Both the position numbers and the translations under genes were made by a program. From positions 7,501,501 to 7,565,500 of the forward strand of contig CM028912.1 in NCBI GenBank assembly GCA_016801845.1: a stretch of DNA of 64,000 nucleotides, read 5' to 3'. This document shows, piece by piece, positions 20,136-35,200 of this stretch (position 1 is its first letter; each line of letters opens with the position of its first letter). Below the pieces are notes generated by a model. That model had not been told where the DNA came from, made no database searches, and worked only from the letters and a program-made list of their open reading frames with translations. This DNA comes from Polydactylus sextarius. Its lineage: Eukaryota > Chordata > Actinopteri > Polynemidae.

Positions 20136-23100
20136 AGAGATCTGACAGCATCCAGTCCAGAGAGAGAGAGAGAGACATGGGCCGCTAACAACCAGTGGTT
20201 ACATTGAAGTGTGTGTGCGTGTGAGAGTCATGTACATGTGTGTTGAAGATCAAGACTCAAGGGGGGGATCCCGGGCTGAGAACAGAACAGCTTGGACCTC
20301 CAGCTGTCCCAGGGGTCTCTGAGGCCTGACACCTGTGCTATTGCCTCATGTCAGAGGAATGAGACGTCTCAAGTCCGAGCACATGTGCGTCTAAACAGGT
20401 CACAGCTGTGGTTTGTGTGTCTATGTGTGTGTGTATATGAGAAAGAGCGAGGAATGGCGTAGGGTCTGAAATGAGGTGTTGCCCTTACCTTAGAGACCAA
20501 CCACCTGCACGCCTGTATCAGGTGTCGGCATATGTCTGAGTGTATGTCTACATGTAATGAGCTTCATCATGGGTGTGCTGTCTTGATAATTCCGCTGTTG
20601 CATTTATCACTGCAATGTAACACTATTACACCTTCCTTACAGTACATCTCCCAGAGCCCACTGTCCTTTATGTTTATAAAAACCCACCAAAGAAATCTCA
20701 ATTTCCTCAACAAAGCTGTTCTCTGACATTGTACATCACACCCAAGGGCACATGGGTATGTATATTGACTTACCTATGGAGTGAAACCTTCTAAGGGGCA
20801 ACAGGAGAGATGGTAAAGTGTGAGAAAAAAGAACAATCGGTAAATTAACTGACATGTTTCCCTGGTAACTGATGAATCACATGATTCATTTATCAGTTAT
20901 TTCATTATCATCAGTTAGTTCATTACTTTTATTTCATTTTAACAATTAAAAAAAAAAAAAACTTGTCACATTTCTAATGTAATTCTGATATTGTATTGGT
21001 TACTTTTATGCTGCGGTCTTAATCTCAACATTTTTATCTGATTAAATAAAGGAAAATAATCATAATAAAAATAAACATCTTGATAGAATCATATTTGGTT
21101 CTAAGGTTAGTTCTTAAGACATAGACTGACACTATATTCACATTCAGTATGGTTTAGCTCAGTGGGATGGTTAACGTTTATATTCAAAGTAATGGTAATG
21201 TAATATAATAATGGTTACAGTGACGACCATCTTAGTTTTGCATGTCACATGGTAAGATTTACAAAGTAGCTTTTATTGACCTGAACTGGAGTGAAAGTTG
21301 TTGAATTTGCAAGTATTTCTGAATAATGTTTTGGACAAGTTGAACATTTCTTTTTAATGGACAAATTATTTTGTTTTATTTTGATGGACATTTATTTTAA
21401 GGATCCATGTTGGTAAATGGTACACACCCAGTCAGAGTAGGACCCAGACTCAGTTTTAATACCAAAGTTTCACTCAAAATCAATAACATTATCCTCAAGT
21501 CATCACATTTTCCAAAGACATTAGGATGCATCTTTTGGTCGACCACTTTGGTCAACCAATGGAAACCTCCATCCCTAAGACCTTACTTGGCTGACAACAA
21601 TCAATTCATAAATCCAGCACACTATTACAAATTGGTAGCAAATGAACGATGGGGAAGACCATGGGAAAACTCCGGTCTTGAAAGTGAGATTTATAGTCAA
21701 ATACCCAGCTGTGATGTTGGCTGTGTTTGACATGAACCACAGCCAGTCACATCAGTGTTGGGTATACCCATGTAATCCTCAAGGTCTCTTTCTGTAGCCT
21801 GCGATCCATCCAGCTGGCACAACCTATCGTCCAACTTTACCAGGCTGAAAGAGTTTTTCATTTTCCCACATAAGGATGCAACAGCCACTGGCAGTGCAGC
21901 TGCAATACACATTCCTGGATAGTTTGCAAGGGAGCAAATCAGGGCAAAGGTCCATGCATGTATTTGGTTTACTGACTAGATGAATGGAGTATTTATCTAC
22001 AGTCTAAGAGGAAATTACATTAATCTAACATTCCTAATTTCAGTCAGAAGCAGATGGTGACAACTGAGGGCGTTTTACCTTGACCTCATACCATGGGAAA
22101 AAATGTCACATATTACTCATCATTTACCAAACTGTGTGAGTGCTGAGCACATGTTGCACCACTTCTGAGTAAGCAAACATTTAATCTCTGCTACTGAGAA
22201 AAAAATTTCTCAGAAATGTGGAATATATATGAGGGGATTTGGAGGAGATCTAATTGTTTCCTCTGCAGCCGCCCCCTGATGAAGGTTTCACAACAAGGTC
22301 TGATGGGGAACACATGCCGTTTCTGTGGTGACCCAAAACTGTGGTCACATTTTTCCTGCAGCTCTGTGGACCCTCTTTGTTGACAGTAGCATTTCCAAAC
22401 TGCTGTCTGCAAATCAAATGCAAAAACCCCTGAGAATGAACAGAGTTAACACCTTATTCACCTAACTTTCCAATTGTGAGAATACAGACTAGAAAGATTT
22501 AAATAATTTGGAAAACATCATGTGTGTCTCTATGAGTTTTTCAGAAGGAGGGAAAATGAGATGGATTGAACTGGCAACAGAAGGTGTCCAGAAAACTGAA
22601 GAAACAGTTCCAGCTTGTTACAAGATGTAAAAGCAGCTTATTTCCATTTTTCTCTGACAAGGGCTTAAGTATGGAGGTCCTAGGAGCAACAATCCTCCAG
22701 TCACAACATGAAACTCAACACATTAAGTTTATTCTGCTCATTTTGATCCTGGTCCAACCATCACACCATGTGCTTTGCCTGATGATAGCACAAGGCCAGC
22801 ACTTGTTTTCCTGCTGTATGACTGATAATGTGGTGATGACAGAATCAAGGTCATCGAATGACACTGATATTTATCATGACATAATCAAAGTCAAGAGTTT
22901 TAGGATAGGACTTGGAAAAAAAGACAATACAGTATAAAAAAATAATAGCAACATTGAGAATTTTTTAGTTATATTAGCTTGGCCTTGGATGTATTACCAG
23001 GTTTACTGTTTTTTTGGCAATCCATCATGTCTTACATCATAGCAGACAAAAAGTGTGATTAATACAGCCCTTACAAACTTTATCTCTTGTGTTATGGTTT

Positions 23101-24596
23101 TGAATGGGTTAAATGATGAAGTATGATTGGACAAGCACTGTCTAAAAGATGTTCTTCAGTGAAAGATCTCTCTTCTCCTCCATTCATGAGGTGCTTTATA
23201 ATTACTACATTTTAAGTAATAGTCTATACCCATTTGTGTGTGTTACCTGGTGTTTGTGTATATACTGTATATGTGTGTGTGATAGTGTGTGTGCCTTAAA
23301 AAGACTTGATCCTTTGTCCACATCAACAATAGTCCTCTTGTTCCTAAACAGCACCCATCATCTTAAAATGCGAGTCAGCCACTTTAATAGGCTCTTAAAC
23401 CCAGACCACAGCTGGGTGCAGGATGATGGGTCAAACTCTGCTTTGACTGTTACAGGAGAAAAAAAAAAGTGAAAGTGGAAAAGAATTTCTTTTGATTGTA
23501 GCGGTAGACGAAGATGTAATTGGAGAAATATGATGTGATCTTGTGATGGTCAGTCCCTGAGTTCATGGGAAATCATTATTTTTGTTGCACTGAGCTGCTC
23601 TGTAATGTCAGACAGCATGTTTGTTGTACTTTCACTGAGGCTTGTCTGTCTGTAGTGTATCAAGCTATCAAACTGATATACATTTAAAACTGCTTTAGTT
23701 ACAATTTCCATACTGGCTGATGTAATATGTTGATGTGTAATGTGAAAAGGGTTCAGTTATCACCAACTCTATTTATGTGTTTAGCTCTGGATTATTGTTT
23801 TTGTTCACTGTTTTGATTTTACACATCACATATTTTAATATTTTCATTTCTTTTGGTGATGTTATTTCAACTGATTTGCTCCATCACCAAACAGCAGATT
23901 GACTCACTGACGGAGCATTTAGTGTTTGAAGAGTCAGGGGTTTTTCCTCAATAAATGGTGGAGACCAAAATGGAGCCAAAAGTAGACTGAATCTCCTAAA
24001 CAAATGAATAATAATGTTGCTGTTTGTTTGCTGGAAGTGTTAATAGTCAATTTCTTGTGAACAAGTTGACTATAACAACTTAGAAGACACTGTACTTGAT
24101 AATACCAATAGCACCTTTATGTGTGTTCAGAGTGTGGGCAGTTTTGAGTCTAGGAGGAGCAGCGAAACCAAACAAACCACATGAGGAATGTGTGAGGTGT
24201 GAGTATTTAACAACCTAGTTAAGAGTTTGTGTTTCTTCTAGGCTTGACTTTAGTTTCTCACCATAACTTTTAACAGCTTCACACGGTGGCTGAGATATCT
24301 TTAAAACCCCTGACCTGAAGATACTAAACAGCTACTGGTTTTTTCCCTCCATTTTTTTGCCTGGTACTGTACATCATTGTGCTGCATTAACACACACAAA
24401 CAGCTGGTTACTGTCTGTTTGTCAGATCGTCTCCCCAGACACGTCCCACTGCTCCTCAGCTTTAATTTTCATGCAGAACAAAGCCAGCCGTCGATCCTCG
24501 CTGAATTCCTCTTTCCAACAATCTTATGAAAAGAAATTCCTCCCATGTAAGAGTTTTAGTGATAGCAGCAGGTTTGTAACTTCCCTCTCCTCTCTT

Positions 24597-24597
<1 letters not shown>

Positions 24598-24647
<50 letters not shown>
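24598..24647. repeat. CA microsatellite
   Basis: About 25 pure CA units in intron 3. It creates artefactual His-Thr and Cys-Val open frames on the two strands. Confidence 0.97.
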
Positions 24648-24648
<1 letters not shown>

Positions 24649-27600
24649 TTTCTCATCTTTACTCCACAGTTGGTAGTTCTTCCTTGACAGGCTTGGTCAA
24701 GGTCAGGGTCAGGGGAGAGCTCTTGATTGCAGGTTTGGAATGAGGGGCTTAAAACTGCCATTACATATAATTTTTTACTGACATGTGAGGCTACGAAAAA
24801 GGCATCTAAATGCAAACCAGCTTGTTGATGGTGCTGGCAAATCATGGCACTAACTTTTCAGTACTCCTCTGCTGTCAGGCAATTAGTTTCCATGAGAAGA
24901 GATGAATTATGTTTGATCAAATATCCTGGCCACGGGAATGCAGCTCTAATCAGAAGACTTCAACTTGATTTAAAGTGCAAGACTTTGACAGTTAATGTCA
25001 TACATACAAATGTGAATCTTGAGAGTTTTCAGATGGTTCACTAAGGCCAAACTGTGTGCTCTGCAGGCATATCACTACTGTCAGGTGACCAAATCTTCAA
25101 GGAGTAAGAAAATCATCCGTGCTTTACTGTGAATGTCATGCATTTGTCAATTTTAGGATTTGCTTTGACAAGGTTTTTTATGTTGAAAGGTTGTAAAATC
25201 TCTCTGTGAAGAGATTATGATCCTCCAAACACAGACTGAACCTGAAATTCACCAGCATTGCTCTTCCGTCCTTTTTGTGAAAACATGGTAAATACATTCA
25301 GCAGTGTCTTTGATCATTTCTGACTCTACATTCCTCTTGGTGCCATTATCCTGTCCCTGAGGAGACAGGAAAGTCCTCGAGTCCATGATAGTCATGGGTA
25401 CTGGATTCAGAATGTAGGTATAGACTTGTTTTCATGGAACAAGGAAATCTTGGCCATTTATAGCTTCGACTAAACACACAGACGATCTTGTTTCCCACAA
25501 AAACAGAGACCGTCTATATTAAAAAAAGATCAGTGGACTGTCATTGTGCTCAGCTTCCTGAGACGTGTGTCATTTCCTGTTCTGCATCAGCTGTGGCGTT
25601 TTTTCCCATGGTGGAGAGGACAGCATCCCTCCATCTGGTTAGTGTCTGTAATGGCGCCTAAATCGTCACTTTTACACATAGCCTCATTATCTTTCTCTCC
25701 CTAACACATCCTCTCTGTCTTCCTCTCTCAGTGTTTTTTTTCTCTACCTCTTCATGTCCACTGTGTAGGATAAGGAGCCCACGCATATGGAAGTATCTGT
25801 CTTTTAATTTGCAATTTCTTTTTTCTTCATGAAACTCAGCACCACTCCCTGTTTCTGAGAACTGTTGACGGAAAGACTCCATCAACAAAAGACAGCATTG
25901 ATCTCCTAAACATATTTTCTGGAGAGGATGTAGGGCAACTTGTGTTCTGTCAGTTTATCATGCTGCCCTGGTTTTTCATGCTTCATACATCAAGACTTGC
26001 AGCACTGCCTCACTAACAGCTCCTGCGATTAATTTCCATGTCAAACACAACTGTGTTCTTGATCCTAATTTACTTTACTACTCTGTTTTAAAATGATTTT
26101 TCTCAGACTGAGTCCAGTGTACTAAAGATGCAGAAGAACAATGAAGACTTTATGTAGTTTGCTGTTGGGAGCTTGATATTTTTCTGTACGCTTTACTGCT
26201 CTCTCTGCCAGTAAACCGGGTGGTGAGGCTGGAGACTGAGCTTGCCAAATCTTTTCTCTCCCCCCTAAAGCAGAAAAAAGCCATGAAATTAACATATTTA
26301 GTCCTAACTGAACAATTCAAGCCATTCTTCCCATGTCTCTCACGCTCATTCTGTCCATTTCTTGTCTCCATCTGGATTTGTATCCATCTTCACACTCAAC
26401 GTCTCACTTTCTCTATCGCTGTAACTATTTGAGAAAGTGATTATGTGAATTCGACCGTTCATTCACGAAGTACCTCAAGTGACCCTAGTGCAGAAAATTG
26501 TAAAGACAGTACTTACATATTATCACCCTTTAAAGTGATAAGTCTATATACATTTGGTGTCATGTTTTCTAGCTAACTGTAAACTGTGTCTATTGGGTGA
26601 AAACACAAAACTGCTGCTTGTTGCGCCACAAATGATGATTAGAGGTGTGGGTGTTTGCCAAAACAGAAAACTTGTGGGCCAGAAAACTAAAACAGTGGCT
26701 GAAAGTAAATGAAATACTCCATAGAGATGATGGTGATAATTATCTGCGGGTTCACTGCTATTGTTTGTGTGCGTTCACTGTCGATATAAAAATATTGATC
26801 CCAGCTTTAACAAGTCTGTTTCACATCTCCATGACACATCTCACAGTTGTAGATACACTGATGACTCTGCTCCAATAAAAACAGCAGCCAAAAACCGCGA
26901 TGCTGACATTGACAACAGTCACCATTTACCCATTAACAACCATCACCTAATCACCACAGCTGTGTCAAGGCTCTGCAAATCCAAGCAGCTGTGAGGGATC
27001 AGTTTGAGCCATTCAGTGAGGCGTTCATCGTCATGACTCTCCTCTAGGGGAAAAAAAGATTTGGACAGAACTGAGGTGGACATAAAGCAAAAAGAGACAG
27101 AGGGATGAACACATCTGTGATAATCCATCTTGGTTTGCATCCACAAACAAGGACATCTGTTGTTGGATGATGCATTTAGGAGGAAAGTTTAGTTGGACTA
27201 AATTGTGTTTTACCGTAATCTCTTTGGCCTTTGAAAATTAACATTTTAAACATGTACGCAATACATTAGAGACAGCGACTGACAGACAAACAAAAAAGTC
27301 AAATTTATAATATCTGGCTTCTTAGATTTGGTTTGTCTTTAAGCAAGAAATAATTTAAGAGAGAAATGTGTTCATTTCATAATTCGCAGACTGTTTTTTT
27401 TTTTTTTAAGTAATAACTTTTCTTGAATTATTTAATACTCAAAAGCAAAAATTATGCCAATATCTGAGCCTGTAATGAAAAGCTCATCACGTTCTTGGCA
27501 CCGTTGTCTCTCCTTCATGTCTGGTTGACACAAAGAAAGAGAGGAAAGGAGGAAAAGAGAGGCGGTCTGCTGACCCTGCCATCCTTCACATGTGGAATGT

Positions 27601-29161
27601 GGAACTTCCTCTCTCTCTCTTCACCTCCTTATGAGGCTTCCTGTATCCACAGTGAGTGCGCAGGTCAAAGGTCAGATCTACTGTAAAGTCGATCTGGTAA
27701 ATTCTTGTTGCATGCCAGAGTACAGTTGCTAGACCGATCCTCTCTTCATCTCTGCATTTTTTTGTTGAGAATGCCTCCCTCAGGAGCTGTTCCTCTGGTA
27801 GTTTTACGAGAGTTGATTTCAGTCCTCGACTTTGCCACACCACACAGCTGAACTGTGACATTTACAGTTCCTATGAGCAATTTTTTCAAAAGATAAGAAA
27901 AACAAAGGAAATCGAACAGTTTTACTGTGGAAAGTATGTCTTTAAAATGCACAACAGGAAGTAAAACTATATATTCCGCTTCCTGAATGTATAGAATATA
28001 CCTTATTTTAACTGTTCTTTTTCCCAAAACTGTTGTTTTAGTAACTAATGATGGCTTTAAAATTTAATTAACTTAGTCATTTCTTTAAGTACTTTCTGTA
28101 TGAATAAATAAAGTTTCTTCCAACAAATAATAATGCAGTGTATAACATTTAGATGCTTTGTTATAAGCTTTGTCACATTTACTTTGCCACAAAATAACAC
28201 ATGAAAATGGATTATAAATTATAATAAATAATATGAAACTAAAGTAAAAACTAGATATGTAAAGAGGCCTTGAATTTTTGTTGAAAATTAGAATAACAAA
28301 GAATAACAAAAAGCATGTAGCTCAAATCTGGGGTGTTTTCATGTCAGCTCCTCCTTAAATGTGTGATACCCAGAAACCCAGAAGATATTTTCTCTCCTAA
28401 ACAGAAGAAGGCTGAGGTGTTGGCAGTCTGATTCTGAAAATGACAAAAACTTTAAGGATTTCTAACGACCAGAAAGCTATCTGATGGTCTTTGCAGCTCA
28501 CGTCTGAAGCCAAAATCAGTTTTAGTCATGCAGAACCCCAGTCACTCGCTCTATGCCTGTTATCTCACCATGTTTAGTCTACGTCTGTATAGCTGATTAA
28601 AAAAAAAAAAAAAAAAAACGGCATCAGGTCCCTCTCTTTTTTCTGTCTTTCATTCCTCTCCCTAATGGCTCTCTCACACTCCAGACACTCCTCCTCCTTT
28701 ACAAAGCTTAATGGTTTGAACTTCATCACTTTAAGTGCAACAATGTGCGATGCATATGTCAAACTAATGAGTTTCAGCAGCACAGTCTTCCATATGGCTT
28801 GATGCCTGTGTCAGACCTATACATTCACATCATCTATCATGTTTACATTGCATCATTGTGATACTTAAATTTCCCACAAATGGGCTTTAGGCCATGATGA
28901 GACATGATGCTGGAAGTTACATTGGTAACAGAGACATGTAAGCCACTAATCTTTCTGACTGTGACGCAACAGCATTTCTTATCGAAATGATATTTGCAGA
29001 GGAATTTATAAAGCATCATGTGTGATCATGGCCTTATTTGGTTTTCGAAAATGAAAACCAAGAGCAGTGTGAACACAGAGGTTCGGAAAGAGGGGGAGAG
29101 AGGGAATGGAGATGGGTGTTTACAGAGCTATTTGGAAGAGTAGGTCCAGTTTGGGACTCAC

Positions 29162-29242
29162 CCTGGCACCCTTTTCTGGGAAACATTTACACTCTCCGCT
29201 GCAGTCTCTTCCTCCACAGGGGCCACTGTGCTTCTTCCCACC
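29162..29242 (-). CDS. col4a2: col4a2 coding exon 3 (7S domain cysteine cluster)
   Basis: This 27-codon exon reads GGKKHSGPCGGRDCSGEC and continues with KCFPEKGAR. The four cysteines are the conserved 7S-domain residues through which four collagen IV molecules cross-link at their N-termini, and lysines here are cross-link candidates. The spacing C-SGE-C-K-C matches alpha-2 (and alpha-6) rather than alpha-4. The acceptor is ctgacag and the donor GTGAGT. Phase 0 at both ends joins it perfectly to exon 2 and to the first Gly of exon 4. It stands alone, about 17.9 kb from each neighbour. Confidence 0.93.
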
Positions 29243-32200
29243 CTGTCAGACACAAAACAGGCAACATGGAGGTCAAAAATGGGTTATTAGAGGTGAGGTT
29301 AAAGAGGTTAAACATACAGAAAATTGTAACATTTGGCTGCCCACTCCATTTGCATAAACACAGATGTGTGTCAATGTGGTGTTGTTTGCAAACATCTTTG
29401 TGCATCACACGAGATGGTGTAGGTGTGACTTGTGTTTGTTTACACTGTGCCCTGTGAATACACTTGTTGTTTATGCTTGAGGCTGTGTTAGGTGTGCGTG
29501 TTGAGTGTGGATGTTTATTGCAATGCTGTTCAAAGTACTTGTCTCTTGTGCACAAAAAAGAAAAAGAAGGATGTTTTGTTTTGGATGCGGCTCCAATGAC
29601 TCACGACGGACTTCCAGACATAATGGACAGCCATGAAAATCCTATTCATCACAGAGGCTGGGTCCGACCACTGACAGGGACAATTTGTCTTTGGATGTCT
29701 GCATACCAGCAGAACCACCCACCATCAGAGCCTGATCTGTGCTCGACATGACACACACACTCACACAGAAAGAAAACGGGGTCAAGATAGACATGACACG
29801 ATCAAAGAACGCAGTCACACAGATGGGATTTCCCAACCCTCAGGTCAGAGGTGTCAAGGCCCTTAGCAAGCTGAGATAGCTGGAGATGTTAATTAAAGAC
29901 AGAATTGAGTCTTTGTGAAATTTACCTTTATGTGGTTTCAAAATCAAAATCTCCTTTTGAACCTTTTGGCTCATTCCTTACTCATCAGAAACAAGCAAAA
30001 TCAAAAACCCTTTATAAAACTATAGACAGTACATCACATGCTGAGAGCCACACCTTAATCTCTGATGTGCCAAAAACAAGCACACACTAAACCATTATGT
30101 GATCCAAATCACTGATCCTAATGTTCTTTTAATAGATTTGCGAACTAATCAGTGACTGTTTAAAAAAAAACGTTCTGTTCAATTTTTTCCCCTTGGTGCC
30201 TGAAAGTGTATAAAAAAATCAAACAAGGAGATGAAGCATTTAACTGTAAATTTCCAAAGATTAGGGAACTAGATGAAAATAAACCTGTCTGTGCATTGTG
30301 GCCTTTTGCTTTTGCATATATTTTATGGGTAACACAGACATGCAGAGCGGCTCCATGTAGCTGGTTATGACGTCTCTGACTTGTGTCAGCCTACGTCCTC
30401 CACCTACACAGCCATGCCATAGCCTGCTTAGGCAGCAAATGCCTGAATACCCTCCCCTCTCCCTTGTTAAAAAAAATTCAAAATGACCACTTCATGCCTA
30501 CAGTGGCAACAAAGTGGCAGATAAAGAACCAGAATCATTCTCCCTCCTCACTTTGACAGCAGAACCCAGCAGTCCCACTGACAAAGGCCACATTGAGACC
30601 CTCCACATGCACAAAGACGGTCTTTTACCATACAGACGTCGTCCTTTAATGATCCCCTATCTCTACAACAAAAAGACCCTCTTCCCCACTCTTGAGGAAT
30701 GCACTAGACTGCATTTTTTTGTTAACTATCAGTGGATCTGAGTGACTACTTTCAAACTGCTGTTTGATACCGCAAATATAAGCTGTGATGGGTTTAATTT
30801 TGCCTATATGATACGGTGTCAGACTAATTTTCTTCACAATTCAATACATCTCTAATTTTGAACTGATTTTTCGAGGGAGACCTTTTCCAAACTAAGCATC
30901 CCCTCTGTGAATATTTTGGCAACATTTTAGTTTCTGGAGTGGAGACAAAATAAGGTAAGGATGTAACAGAGTCACGACATGACCTTTCTTCACACTGAGG
31001 TGGAAATCCAAAACACAGACAATGGACTGCGTCATCTCCGGACGGACACACAAAGGAATGGCTCCCATAAAGGCTATTACACATCAGCGAGTAATGCACC
31101 ATAAATTCAACTTTGTGGTTTACAGGTTCAAAATAGCCAATGGCCATTTTAGAATAAGACAATAGAGCTGTGCTGCAGTATCCTGTTTTCTCCACCTCCA
31201 CCTACACAATAACCGCCTCCTTTCCATAGCTGCAGTGCACCTTGGAAACAAATTGGATAAGATGCGGGTGGATTTTTTCAACAAAGGACCAAAGTTGGTG
31301 CACCCGTCAAATCAAGAAAGGATTACAAAATGACAAAGTTCAAAAATATTCCGCCTACTGCACCAACCATTTCAGTGTTTTCACACTTGCAGTTTGGTTT
31401 GAACCGAGCAAAAATTTGTTTCCTTTTAGCTTTGGTTCAGTTCATTTTCATAAATATACAATAACAGATCAAACCAAACCAAACAACACAACACAATAAT
31501 CAGAATGTCATATGGACTAAACCAATCTTTTTACTAAAGGTTTTTTGCCAAAAGACTTTGAGTAAATCTGCCTTTTAATCAATCTGCTAGTCATGAGAAC
31601 TGAAAAGTCTCCATAATAATAAGAAGAATGATATGCAAGCACACAGTTGGGTCAAGTGAAATGAAAGGTGTGACAGAAACCACAGAGTATATTCAATCAA
31701 AAGAAAACTGGGTCAGAGAGGTTTTTTAACCATGTACCATGTCCAATCAAGAACTATTAACCCAGAGGCTGCAAACATACCAACATGTAACAAGAGAGAC
31801 AACTTAATACAGCCGACCAAGCATCACAGCATGGGGTCTTACGGACTGTTACCATAAATCTGACACCCCTGTGAGGCTGTAGTGAAAGGGGTCCAGCTCT
31901 CAGTCTCAACACTGGAAAACTGAATGCTTTACCAGACTTAACATTTCAACCTTGGATGAGAGACATGCACAAGAAGGCGGAGGATTCATCGTTATGTGTC
32001 ACCCACTTTTATATAAAGAAGGAATCAATATTTCTTTCCTGTATCCTGGAAAAGGTTTTAAAAGTATAATTTAGTATTTCCTTGGTGTGGGTGAGACAAA
32101 ACAGTAGACACAAACTCAGGCAGTTTGTAGGCTCTGGATTTCTGTGATTGTTCATCTGTGGCTTCTCGTTTACACTACAACTGTTCAGTGTTGATCATCT

Positions 32201-35200
32201 TTTATGTTCTGTGAACCACCTTCAGCGACCTGAAGAATATACTGTTAGTCTCCTGCTCTATCCAAAATGTGATTATGTGCATATATGTAAGCATACTTTC
32301 CATTCCTGCTCATTTATATATCAACCTGTATGATTGTGTACACCACTCAGACCACACACACAGTAAAGGAGAAACAAAACACTTCATGACAGTGAAATAG
32401 AGAAATTGTTTAAGCTGAGTCTGATTAACGTGACGTTGTTCTCTCAGAGCCAACAGAGCTATAAGAGGTAAGTAAGTGTTAATGTACAATTAAGAGACAT
32501 TTAATCAGGTGGAAGTCTGTCATTTCCCTTTAAAAATGCATGTTTTTGATGTCTTTAAGTTCAGAGAGTTCATAGTCCACAGTACATAATGCTAAATTAC
32601 ACATATATTATATTAAGTGGTGCGTGAAGATAAGTGAGAGTTTCTTTCTTGGGAGTGCATAAGTTTTTCAAGATACAGTGGTCAGATTAATGCGTGTCTT
32701 AATGAGAAATGTTGTTTTCGTTGCCTCCCTCTTCTTTTATGGCTGCACCGGTGCCTTGCTCTGAATGTGCACTGACTCCGTCAGTATGCTGTACAGTAAA
32801 CGAAATAAAACCAGCTGGGTCAACAGCACACTTTCTCACGCTCAGTTTCTCTCTCTCTCTCTCTAACTCTCCCCTCTTGCTAATACACACACGCATTGCA
32901 TTCATTTTTATTAATGCTATTAGAAAGAAATGTGGAGCGTTTATTTGGATTTGTGAATAGAGAAACAGGTGACGCAAGGTTTGGTATTATGCATACATGC
33001 ACACTAGAGGAGATGGAAATTGAACCAATGAACTTATGATTCCTCCTCCTCCTAAACCACAGATGTCACAGAGATGAGGAATCTTCATAGCAATTATATA
33101 AGTTTTATAGCTAACATTACATCATAACATTACACACAGAGCTAAACAACATTCTTGACTATTTTAGATATTTTTGGTATAAGTTGCTTTGGATTTCTCA
33201 ATATTTAACACTGAAACACTTTGGTTTCATAGGTTGTTGTCGAATAAAGAAGCATCTAATCTACAATTTTACCTAAATTGTTTATTCATCAGTTTATTCA
33301 ACAAATGACAAAATTAAAAGAGCAAATTCTCACCTTTCAGATGCAAGACAGTTGATTATTTGTTTAAAATAGTTGTTGATCAATGTTCTGAGAATTTACT
33401 AACCACCAGTTAGTCTCTGTGGTCTGAGCACACTCAGACACTGTGATGGCTGGTTTGTGTGGACTGTCTGTGGTCAGCTTGACTCACGATGGTCTTGCTT
33501 TTTTTTCCCCCCAAACTGTTTAAAAGAGGTTTACCACAGACATGAACGCTTCCTAAAACTTCCTGTCGATGTCAAAAGCAGCCAAAATCAACACAGCATC
33601 TCTGTCACGCGAACCGGTTGATGACAAGACAAAAATACAACACGAATGCAGACAAAACAACCTGAAGGTGAATTATAAACACGGATGCAGGAATAATTTT
33701 ACATTTCAAGGAAGTATAACTAACATGGCAACTCAGGGTCACAGAGGTAACCAAAGTATCACGAGAGGATTAATGGTCAGGAAGTGAAATGAACATGACA
33801 ACCACAACAATTAGACAAACTTGACAAATAATCACACGTCAAAAGACGTCAAATACAACCAAAAGAGCTTAATAGAGAATTTGAAGTACTTTCTAAAAAT
33901 TTGATTAAAGAAAATCTGTGCTTACGCCCATAAATAGAATCCAGAAAACGCAATGTGTAACCTCTCTCCTATAAAATGAACAAGTTATAAAATATGCACA
34001 CACCACACACAGAAGTAGAAGACAGATGTGAGTCCATGGTGTCGACACACAGCTGTACATACCACATTTTCCCCATTATGAGGAATGTACAGCGGGTTAT
34101 CCTAAAAGATAATAAACTAAAACCTAAAGTGGAGATTAAGGTTTGACCTTGGCTTAAAGTGGTTCAACTTTAAAATGTCATAGAAAGACACTTTTCAAAG
34201 GTAAATTTCTCATTTCCTGTTGTGTAAACATCCAAGAATCCACGGATCAACCTCGATGCAACAAACAGATCCTTGAAACACCAAATCACTGTGAAGCTCT
34301 GGTGATAGAAATGACAAACTGCTTCTTTGAGCTGCATTTCTCAGTTTTCACACATGAAACGACAAAGAGGAGCATAAACAGTGTTTGTTTGAGTCCCCTC
34401 CTGTGTTGGCGGTATCAGATGAACGGAGATCACAGACGATTGCAGGTCAGGATGAACGTTTGATCTGAGATTGGTGGTGACACAGTTGGTACCCTTCACT
34501 GACTCTCACTAAGGGGAGGACAACACAGATAAAACTGGGGAGAGAGATGTAAAATATAGCTGCTGTGATCATGGTAATGAAGACTCTTTTTTCAACAGAA
34601 ACTGAATCCCACTACATTAAAACCTGTGATCATAAGTAGTTGATCTGAAGGATGTTTGTCAGGTGCCATTGCTCATCCCTAATGAAGGATCTGACCTGTG
34701 GCCTTTACACTTTGACCTTCAAACAGAGGAATGCCTGATCCCACTATCCAGTTTTAAAGATGAGCACCAAACCAGAACTATCATAACCCTGTTTCAACTG
34801 TCCAAGGTTTAAAGAAGAACAAAACAAATTGACTGTTTTGCTCATTTAAAGATTTCTATTTGTCAGATAAACTAAGTTTTTATTCTGTTATATCTCTCAC
34901 ATCAGATATCAGGACTGATGTGCAATGTTGGATTTTCTCAAGATGTCGTCACACTTTTTCTCAGAAATCATGACGTGAAAATACTCAAAGTAAGGGATTT
35001 CGCAAACACCCTGTAGTGTTTTCTTGTAACTAAACACAATTCATGTTTCTGACCAAAACACACTCAGGCTGTTGATGTGACACTTGGAACAAGCATAAGC
35101 TGCAGTTTAGACACAGTTCAGCTAATCCAGACTCTGATAAAGTTTAAAATAACACAGTGTATACGTGTGAGCGCTGAATTGAAACTTGAATTGAAACCAA

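Larger units (their letters stand above)
11219..29161 (-). other. col4a2 intron 3 (17.9 kb)
   Basis: A long intron between the 7S exon and the first helix exon. It contains a dispersed-repeat copy at 13.26 kb, a hairpin with an octamer motif at 13.1 kb, a LINE tail at 15.6-16.0 kb, a paired E-box at 20.1 kb and a CA repeat at 24.6 kb. Short open frames occur throughout but none shows a protein family or splice context. Confidence 0.85.

Noticed and set aside
21407..21730. 107-codon plus-strand frame
   Set aside because: No family recognised, no promoter or repeat context; a frame of this length is expected by chance in 64 kb.
22566..22937. 123-codon plus-strand frame
   Set aside because: Composition looks random and no motif was recognised.
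24357..24845. Open frames with His-Thr or Cys-Val repeats
   Set aside because: They read through the CA microsatellite at 24.6 kb.
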